Below, piece after piece: positions 26,700 through 32,569 of a DNA stretch of 32,569 nucleotides. Position 1 is the stretch's first letter. Each line of letters starts with the position of its first letter. A program made the translations under genes and the position numbers. The notes under the pieces are model-generated. The model worked only from the letters and a program-made list of their open reading frames with translations. It had not been told where the DNA came from and ran no database searches. The DNA comes from Thermoguttaceae bacterium (lineage in GTDB: Bacteria > Planctomycetota > Planctomycetia > Pirellulales > Thermoguttaceae). The DNA lies in assembly GCA_029975295.1 (NCBI GenBank), contig JARKPK010000176.1, positions 1 through 32,569 of the forward strand, read 5' to 3'.

Positions 26700-29600
26700 A
26701 TGACCACACGCACCGGATCGCGCAAGCATTTTCGCTTCTGGCGGAACAAGTATCGGGAGGATGCGGCCTACGACGCCCCTCCGCGCCGACGTCCGCGTCG
26801 CGGGTGGTTGAGAACGATTCTGCTGCTTTCCGTTCCTTTGGTGCTGTTGTTCTGGTTTCTCCCGACAATCGTTGCGCATTCGCCGCTGCTGCCTTGGTTG
26901 GTGAGTCGGTCGCTGGCCGATCGCGGGCCGTCCGTCGAGATCGGCTCGGCTTCGCTGGGCTGGTTTTCACCGATCGAACTGCGTCAGGTGGTTATTGGAA
27001 AATCGAACGACAAGCCGGCCGCAGAAATACCTCGGATTGTCAGCAGCAAGTCGCTTTTCGGTTTGATCACCGATCGCGCATGGCTGGGCAGCTTTCGTCT
27101 GGAAAAGCCGAAGATCGCGGCCATTTGGCGGAAGGACGGCAGCAACTGGGAAGACATCGTGGCGCCGTGGATGCAGCCGAGCGAGCCATCGGAGCCGGTC
27201 GCCCTGGAAATCGAGATCGTCGATGGCACCATCGAGTGGATCGACCAAGCCCGTCAACAATCGTGGCGGATCGAGTCGGTCGAAGCGGCATGCGCGCTTT
27301 CGCGCGACCGTCCGCAACTGATCGACGTGCGGGTTTCGGGACGCGTTGCCGATCGCGAACCGGGCAAGTTCGAAGGCAAGATTTCGATGCGGCAGACCGA
27401 GTCGGGACAGTTCAGCCTGACGACTGAAGCCCTGCCGCTGGCGCTGGCCGACGCGCCGCTGTCGCGGTTTTCCAGCGGCTGGCAGGTGGCCGGACGACTC
27501 GACGGCGCCGTGCTCGGACAATGGGGCGGCTCGGCCGAAAAGGTCTCGGCACAGGCCGACATGAAAACCCGCGGCTTTGCCCTCAAAGGCGAACCACTGA
27601 AAGACGAACGGATCGCCCTGAACCAATTGGAATTGATCGTGCGCGCCGAAGGAAAAGGCCGAACGGTTGACATCCCGCGGGCGCAGATCAACAGCGAATT
27701 GGGGCGATTGCACCTTTCGGGCAGCGTCGATTTGGCCAAGTTCGAAACGGCCGGATTGACCGACGCGCTGTTGTCCCAACAAGGCGAATTACAGGGCGAA
27801 CTCGACCTGGCGCGTCTTGCGGCATTGCTGCCCGGCACGCTGCGGATTCGGCCGGAAACGAAGCTGACCTCGGGCAAGGTGGAAATGAGCCTTCAAAGCC
27901 GTCGCGGCGAACAGGGCATGCAATGGCTCGCCTCCGCGCAGGCGGCAAACATCGCGGCGGTGGACCGTGGCCGCGACATCCGCTGGGACAAGCCGATCAG
28001 CATGCGGATCGACGCCCGCCAGTCGCCGCGGGGCTTTGTCATCGACCTGTTGAGTTGCGAATCCGACTTCTTGCGGGTCAACGCGGCCGGCGATTTCGAC
28101 GATTTGGCCGGCAACGCGCAATTCGAGCTTGAAAAGCTGGTCGCGCAGCTTGAACAGTTCGTCGATCTGACCGATTTTCGCTTGAGCGGCCAGGGGTGGG
28201 CGCGCGGTCGATGGAAGAAGCTCGCCAATGGCGACTTCGATTCGACCTTCGACTTGGAGGTGATTCAGTTGGGCTTCCGTCTGCCCAGCGGAACGCAATG
28301 GAACGAACCGAACATTTCGCTCACCGTCTCCGCCCGAGGCCGAACCGATTGGGCCGCATGGACGAGGGCGACTCGAATCGACCGATTCGACCTTGAGGCC
28401 CGCACGTCCGCGGAAAACCTGATTGTGCGCACCACTGCGCCGGTCGTCGATATTCAAGGGGCTTGGCCGCTCGACCTGCGGTTCGCCGGCAAGCTCGAGG
28501 GTTTGCTGTCGCGAGCAGCCTCGTTCGTCTCAGTCGAGCCTTGGCAAGCGCGGGGCGCCTTGGCGATTTCGGCCGCCGGCAGCGTGTCGGCCGAAGGGGC
28601 GCACCTGCGCGATCTGAGGGCAACGGCCGAATCGGTCCAGCTGACCGGCCCATCGCTCGACATCGCGGAACAGAAGATCGAATTGACCGCCGCCGGCTCG
28701 TGGCAAAGGAAGTCGGGACAAGTCCAAATCCCGTCGCTCACGCTTGCTTCGAGCGCGCTGACGGTCCGCGGGGAGAATTGGACGATAGCGGCGACCGAGG
28801 GCAAGTTTGCGCCTTCGGGGCAAGCAAGTTTCCAGGCCGATCTGGCGAGGGTGGCGGCATGGTTTCCGGCCAAGTCGCCCAATCCGCCCCAAATCGCCGG
28901 TGCGGCCGTTGGGGTGCTGAAGTTCGCTTCGCCGGGTGCGGCGACGCGGCTTCAGTTTGATGCCGACATCAACCAACTGACCATCCGCGACCAAACAGGT
29001 GTTGTGTTCAATGAGCCGCGAATCCACTTCGCGGCCGCCGGAGACTGGGACCGATCGATGGGCATGCTTCGCATCGAGCGCGGCGAACTCGCCTCCAGCG
29101 CGGTCTCGTTGGGCATGGGCGGCACCCTGACGACGACAACGACGCAGTCGAGTGTTGTGACGACTGCGGCCGCCGCAACAACTCCGCCCGCAAAAGCAAC
29201 AGCGGCAACCTCGGCATCGCTTTCGGGCGCGTGCAATTACGATCTGGACCGTCTCACGCTGTTGCTGCGCCCCTTCATCGGCCCGCAAATGCAATTCAGC
29301 GGCCGGCACTCGGCCCAATGGAATTATCAGGGCGGGCTGAACCCGGCCGAGGGGCGAGGGGAAATCGCCCTGCCCTGGCAATCGGCAATGCTCTTCGGAT
29401 TCCCCATCGGCGCAGGAACACTCCGCGCTCGATTGGGAGACGGCTGGGTGACGTGCGAACCGTGCGAAGTGCCCGTCAGCGGCGGCAAAGTCGTGCTGGC
29501 CCCTCGCGTGTCGCTCGGCCCGAAGTACGAGCTGCTGATGCCGGCCGGCAAATGCATGGAACAGGTGCAGATTACGCCCGAGATGTGCGCGCGGGCGATG

Positions 29601-30173
29601 ATGTACGCATTGCCCGTGCTGGCCGAAGTGACCGAGGCGCAAGGGTCCTTCTCGGTTGAGCTGGAAGGCGCCCGCATTCCGCTGAACGATCCGGCGCAAA
29701 GCGACATTGCCGGGCGCATCCTCATTCACTCGATCGACGTCGGCCCCGGCCCATTGATCCGCGAATTGGCCCTGTTGCTGGGCCGCGCGGTCCCGGGCAA
29801 ACTACGGCGCGAGTCGGTGGTTCCATTCCGCATGGTCCAAGGCAGGGTATATCATCAGGGTATGGAGCTGATCTTCCCCGACATCACCATCCGCACCCAA
29901 GGTTCCGTCGGACTCGATCAGTCGCTTGCGTTGTTGATTGAAATGCCCCCGCCGCCCAAATGGATCGAGGCCTTGGGCAACACGCCCGCCGCAGCGGCCC
30001 TGAAGAATCAAACGCTCCGCATCCCCTTGGCCGGCACGCTGAGTCGGCCCGCGCTCGATCGCAAGGCGGTGGACGACTACAATCGGCAGTTCCTGCGCAA
30101 TGCGGCGGGCAACGTGATCGACGACGTGCTCAACCGCCAACTCGATCGCTTGCTCGCCCCACCGAAACGGTAG
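26700..30173 (+). CDS. AsmA-like envelope protein with N-terminal membrane anchor
   Basis: A 1157-aa protein with a basic cytoplasmic start (to about residue 36), one transmembrane helix (about 37-60, LRTILLLSVPLVLLFWFLP) and a very long periplasmic beta-rich region. The repeats of short strands with few cysteines, together with the C-terminal block (GRAVPGKLRRESVVPFRMVQ, VYHQGMELIFPDITIRTQG, IPLAGTLSRPALD), fit the AsmA/TamB-like superfamily. Known members are bridge-like proteins linked to outer-membrane lipid transport and biogenesis. A threonine/alanine-rich low-complexity stretch lies near residue 815. The ATG at 26700 has only a weak AGGG upstream, so the start is less certain than the rest. 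No TamA partner is nearby. The MBL-fold gene follows 167 bp downstream on the same strand. Confidence 0.82.
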   Translation: MTTRTGSRKHFRFWRNKYREDAAYDAPPRRRPRRGWLRTILLLSVPLVLLFWFLPTIVAHSPLLPWLVSRSLADRGPSVEIGSASLGWFSPIELRQVVIGKSNDKPAAEIPRIVSSKSLFGLITDRAWLGSFRLEKPKIAAIWRKDGSNWEDIVAPWMQPSEPSEPVALEIEIVDGTIEWIDQARQQSWRIESVEAACALSRDRPQLIDVRVSGRVADREPGKFEGKISMRQTESGQFSLTTEALPLALADAPLSRFSSGWQVAGRLDGAVLGQWGGSAEKVSAQADMKTRGFALKGEPLKDERIALNQLELIVRAEGKGRTVDIPRAQINSELGRLHLSGSVDLAKFETAGLTDALLSQQGELQGELDLARLAALLPGTLRIRPETKLTSGKVEMSLQSRRGEQGMQWLASAQAANIAAVDRGRDIRWDKPISMRIDARQSPRGFVIDLLSCESDFLRVNAAGDFDDLAGNAQFELEKLVAQLEQFVDLTDFRLSGQGWARGRWKKLANGDFDSTFDLEVIQLGFRLPSGTQWNEPNISLTVSARGRTDWAAWTRATRIDRFDLEARTSAENLIVRTTAPVVDIQGAWPLDLRFAGKLEGLLSRAASFVSVEPWQARGALAISAAGSVSAEGAHLRDLRATAESVQLTGPSLDIAEQKIELTAAGSWQRKSGQVQIPSLTLASSALTVRGENWTIAATEGKFAPSGQASFQADLARVAAWFPAKSPNPPQIAGAAVGVLKFASPGAATRLQFDADINQLTIRDQTGVVFNEPRIHFAAAGDWDRSMGMLRIERGELASSAVSLGMGGTLTTTTTQSSVVTTAAAATTPPAKATAATSASLSGACNYDLDRLTLLLRPFIGPQMQFSGRHSAQWNYQGGLNPAEGRGEIALPWQSAMLFGFPIGAGTLRARLGDGWVTCEPCEVPVSGGKVVLAPRVSLGPKYELLMPAGKCMEQVQITPEMCARAMMYALPVLAEVTEAQGSFSVELEGARIPLNDPAQSDIAGRILIHSIDVGPGPLIRELALLLGRAVPGKLRRESVVPFRMVQGRVYHQGMELIFPDITIRTQGSVGLDQSLALLIEMPPPPKWIEALGNTPAAAALKNQTLRIPLAGTLSRPALDRKAVDDYNRQFLRNAAGNVIDDVLNRQLDRLLAPPKR

Positions 30174-30340
30174 CGACTGCCCGCGACCGACTGTTGCCGG
30201 TAACAACGGCGCCCGACCGAGCGTTGCGACACGGCCGGTGAAAACGGCGTTCCTCCATCAACAAGGGGGCCGCCCGCCGATGCGCGGGCCGAAGACGGCC
30301 GCAACGGGTCTCCAAGCCATCACCAGGAATTGAGGAGCCG

Positions 30341-31084
30341 ATGAAGGTTGTTTTGCTGGGCACGGCGGGGTATCACCCCAACGAGCGGCGGCATACGTCG
30401 TGCATCCTCCTGCCCGAGGCCGGGGTGATGCTCGATGCGGGCACGGCATTGTTTCGAGCGGGCAAACGGCTGCAAGGCGCTTCGCTCGACATTTTTCTCA
30501 CCCACACGCATCTCGACCACGTTGTCGGACTCACCTATCTGTTCGACTTGGTCCGAGAGCACCCGCTCGATGCCATTCGCGTTCACGCGGCGCCCGATAA
30601 GTGCCGAGCGATCGACGAACACCTGCTCTCTCCCCTGCTCTTTCCGGCCAAGCTTCCGTTTGGGCTCCGGCCCTTGCTCGGCCCGATCGAACTGGCCCGG
30701 GGAGGCTGCTGTCGGTCTTTCGACTTGGCTCACCCCGGCGGGGCACTGGGATTTCGCCTCGACTGGCCCGGCCGTTCGCTGGCCTACGTGACGGACACTA
30801 TGGCCGATCCGACGGCCGCCTATGTGGAGCAAATCCGCGGAGTTGATCTGCTGATTCACGAGTGCTACGCCAACGACGACCAACAGGAATTCGCCCGACA
30901 AACCGGCCATAGTTGGCCCAGCGCCGTGGCACAAACAGCCGCTGCCGCCCGAGTCGGCCGCCTGGTGTTGACTCATCTGAACCCTTTGCTCGACACATCT
31001 TCTTCCGTTTGGCTCGAGGCCGCTCGTCGGCGATTCCCGAACCTTATCGTCGCCGAAGACGAAGTGGAGATCGACTTGGGGTGA
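30341..31084 (+). CDS. MBL-fold metallo-hydrolase (RNase Z-like subgroup)
   Basis: A 247-aa cytoplasmic metallo-beta-lactamase-fold enzyme. GAGGAG lies just before the ATG and there is no signal peptide. The first strand MKVVLLGTAGYHPNERRHTSC is typical of RNase Z/ElaC-like and phosphodiesterase-like members. The metal site is H55, H57, D59 and H60 in LTHTHLDHVVGL. Further ligands are the histidine in DLAHPGG, D in YVTDT, and H in VLTHLNP near the C-terminus. It lacks the long flexible arm of true tRNase Z, so a general phosphodiesterase or hydrolase role is as likely as tRNA 3' processing. Specific function is not assigned. Confidence 0.9.
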   Translation: MKVVLLGTAGYHPNERRHTSCILLPEAGVMLDAGTALFRAGKRLQGASLDIFLTHTHLDHVVGLTYLFDLVREHPLDAIRVHAAPDKCRAIDEHLLSPLLFPAKLPFGLRPLLGPIELARGGCCRSFDLAHPGGALGFRLDWPGRSLAYVTDTMADPTAAYVEQIRGVDLLIHECYANDDQQEFARQTGHSWPSAVAQTAAAARVGRLVLTHLNPLLDTSSSVWLEAARRRFPNLIVAEDEVEIDLG

Positions 31085-31134
31085 TGTTGAGCCAACGCGT
31101 CTTGATTGCTTAGCCCACCGGATCGGCGCGGCTC

Positions 31135-31166
31135 GCCCAATCGGGGCGCTCGTCGCCCCGCTGGGC
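31135..31166. terminator. hairpin between convergent MBL and PfkB genes
   Basis: GGGGCG/CGCCCC encloses a 5-nt loop and is extended by GCCCA/TGGGC after a small internal loop. It lies between two convergent stop codons 101 bp apart, so it may end both transcripts. There is no T-run on either side. Confidence 0.4.
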
Positions 31167-31185
31167 GGCCCCTACCCCGCGCGGT

Positions 31186-32115
31186 TTACGGGCGACTTTC
31201 GCATTGCAACTCCAAGAAGGCATCCACTTCGTCAGCAAACGGCGATCCACCACCGCCCTCACGTGTCGCTTTCAACGCTGCGGCCGCGGCTGCCAGACGA
31301 ACGCAACGGGCGATCGAAAGGCCGCGAGCCAAGCCCGTGCAATACGCGCCGTGAAAAACGTCGCCGCAGCCGGTCGTGTCGACAACGGGAACCGAGTACG
31401 ACGGTTGATGGCTCGGCGCCCTGCCCGGGCTGTCGCACCACCAGCATCCTTCAGCCCCGCAAGTCACCACCACCGCCCGACGCGACACGGAAAACAGCGA
31501 TCGGCAAGCCTCGGCGGGATCGTCGCGGCCGCACAATTGCCGCGCGAATCGGATCGACACGACCAGATGCTCGATCTCGTCGAGCAACTCATCAAAGGGG
31601 CCTTCGGCACGGCGTTCAATGTCGGCCGCCACGGCGACGCCGATCGCCTTTGCCGCACGAACCGCCCGGAGCGTGCCGGCGGGATTGTGGTGATCGATCA
31701 GCAACACCCGGACACCGGACAACACGCTGTGCCAATTTGTTTCATCACCCGGTCCGAGCAAACCGCTCGAACTGCTAAGCACCGTGCGCGTGCGGTTCTG
31801 CATATCGACAATGATCGTCGAATGCGCCGGCCGGGCCGAGGCGTTCCTCTCGGCCAGCGTCAGATCCACCCCTTCGCGGCGCAACTCGTCGGCCGCGATA
31901 CGCGAAAGATCATCGTCGCCCAACGTGCCGGCATAGGCGACCGAAGCCCCCAAACGCGCCGCAGCAATCAAGGCGTTTCCGGCCAAACCGCCCGCTTGAC
32001 GCAATCGCCGCAGCAGGCGGACCTTGGCGTCGGGCTTGGGATACTCGGGCACATAAAGCAGATCGTCAACGGCCAACGCTCCGATTGCCACCAAGTCGTA
32101 ACCTTGCATCGTCAT
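31186..32115 (-). CDS. PfkB/ribokinase family sugar kinase
   Basis: A 309-aa ATP-dependent kinase that phosphorylates a sugar or nucleoside hydroxyl. The ATG at 32115 (MTMQGYDLVAIGALAVDD) gives the normal family length; ATG 32109 is equally possible, and no strong ribosome binding site distinguishes them. The frame is open to 32238, but those extra residues do not resemble the family. The N-terminal strand plus the GG pair in RQAGGLAGNALIAAARLG form the sugar-binding motif. The C-terminal signature is VVDTTGCGDVFHGAYC, with catalytic base D252. LAERNASARPAHSTIIVD fits the lid strands. Substrate class (fructose, ribose, adenosine or KDG-like) is not clear. Confidence 0.9.
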   Translation of the reverse strand: MTMQGYDLVAIGALAVDDLLYVPEYPKPDAKVRLLRRLRQAGGLAGNALIAAARLGASVAYAGTLGDDDLSRIAADELRREGVDLTLAERNASARPAHSTIIVDMQNRTRTVLSSSSGLLGPGDETNWHSVLSGVRVLLIDHHNPAGTLRAVRAAKAIGVAVAADIERRAEGPFDELLDEIEHLVVSIRFARQLCGRDDPAEACRSLFSVSRRAVVVTCGAEGCWWCDSPGRAPSHQPSYSVPVVDTTGCGDVFHGAYCTGLARGLSIARCVRLAAAAAALKATREGGGGSPFADEVDAFLELQCESRP

Positions 32116-32302
32116 CGTCCAACGATCAACGCAGTGGAACCGACCACCGCCGTTTCCAGACTCATGCCGTGCGTCCCGGTTGCCGCCCGCCGGGCCGCGC
32201 CCCTGACGACAAAACGGAACAACACCTCGGGGCAGCATAACCGCCGCTCAACGGCGAGACAACACGTCGGCTGAGCTTGGCCGGGGCGGTGCACATGGAG
32301 CA

Positions 32303-32352
32303 AGAAAAAGAACGACAGGCCGTCGGATGCCCTTGGGCCCCGGCGGCCTGTC
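32303..32352 (-). terminator. intrinsic terminator of the right-edge beta-barrel gene
   Basis: On the minus strand GACAGGCCG (first arm, 32352-32344) pairs perfectly with CGGCCTGTC (32322-32314), and the stem is followed by GTTCTTTTTCTTG. A 9-bp GC-rich stem plus T-tract is the best intrinsic terminator in the window. It lies 114 bp after the stop of the gene at 32466 and faces the correct way. The rest of 32116-32465 holds no gene. Confidence 0.75.
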
Positions 32353-32465
32353 AACCCCTGGAAACCGTTGACAATTCGGATCGATCAGGCGAGCTGCGTT
32401 TGATCAAGCCGATCGTTCGCGCTCGCTGGCCCGTGCGGCGGGGAGCCGCGCGGGGTTCGTCGGCG

Positions 32466-32569
32466 CTAGAAGGTGAAGATCATGTCGAAGCCGCCCGACC
32501 ACTGGCTGCTGGAGTTGCCGCGGTTGAACGGCCGATCGTTGACGATCGGGCCGTCATACGTGTCGTAGC
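32466..32569 (-). CDS. C-terminus of an outer-membrane beta-barrel protein (partial)
   Basis: Only the last 33 codons are inside the window; the gene continues past the right edge. The visible end reads SSSQWSGGFDMIFTF then TAG. A C-terminal amphipathic strand with alternating hydrophobic residues and a terminal phenylalanine is the signature recognised by the BAM machinery for outer-membrane barrels. Planctomycete BBP7-like proteins end this way, but the family cannot be confirmed from 33 residues. A strong terminator follows. Confidence 0.6.
   Translation of the reverse strand, partial: YDTYDGPIVNDRPFNRGNSSSQWSGGFDMIFTF

Noticed and set aside
26464-26703. 79-codon frame whose stop overlaps the AsmA-like start by 4 bp (ATGA)
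   Set aside because: The overlap looks like translational coupling, but codon composition is poor, there is no recognisable domain, and the upstream AGGG is weak. I keep it as non-coding.

Overview
The window looks like a chromosome fragment of a GC-rich planctomycete, probably Pirellulales-like. Four things point there: a giant secreted protein starting with the planctomycete N-terminal LEPR-x-L type motif (FESLEPRQML), Tat-exported Gfo/Idh/MocA and PHP proteins with SRRDFLK signals, lamin-tail/CotH-like modules, and the C-terminus of an outer-membrane beta-barrel at the right edge. This assignment is inference; there is no rRNA or marker gene in the window.

Layout. 1-1025 is gene-poor and carries a decayed tRNA-Pro. 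1026-6480 is a polysaccharide/phosphoester region: a Tat-exported PHP metallohydrolase (minus) divergent from a secreted GH51 alpha-L-arabinofuranosidase with inserted lectin-like domains, then a secreted CE1-like esterase. 6855-11512 is a tight minus-strand operon: AraC/cupin regulator, DegT/DnrJ/EryC1/StrS aminotransferase, cytoplasmic Gfo/Idh/MocA oxidoreductase, Tat-exported Gfo/Idh/MocA oxidoreductase. About 1.3 kb without an intact gene follows; it holds three 20-bp-phased direct repeats (candidate operator) and a frameshifted, internally deleted ISAs1-type transposase.

12790-25587 is a single 4265-codon gene for a mosaic secreted protein: about seven lamin-tail domains, a CotH-like domain, DNRLRE, PA14-like and jelly-roll modules, two beta-helix regions and a dockerin/EF-hand-like motif. 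Several modules sit inside other domains. After it come tRNA-Ser(GCT) on the minus strand, about 780 bp without a credible gene, a 1157-aa membrane-anchored AsmA-like protein, an MBL-fold hydrolase, a convergent PfkB sugar kinase, and a well-formed terminator serving the truncated beta-barrel gene at the right edge.

How it fits together: secreted arabinofuranosidase and esterase are consistent with removing side chains and acyl groups from plant or algal polysaccharide. The AraC operon looks like an inducible pathway that handles a keto- or amino-sugar in two compartments. The giant protein is probably a surface or matrix protein. AsmA-like and beta-barrel proteins belong to the outer envelope. 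I found no CRISPR array, intact mobile element or prophage. No defence system is apparent; the most unusual items are the nested-module giant protein, the phased repeats and the mixed-compartment oxidoreductase operon.
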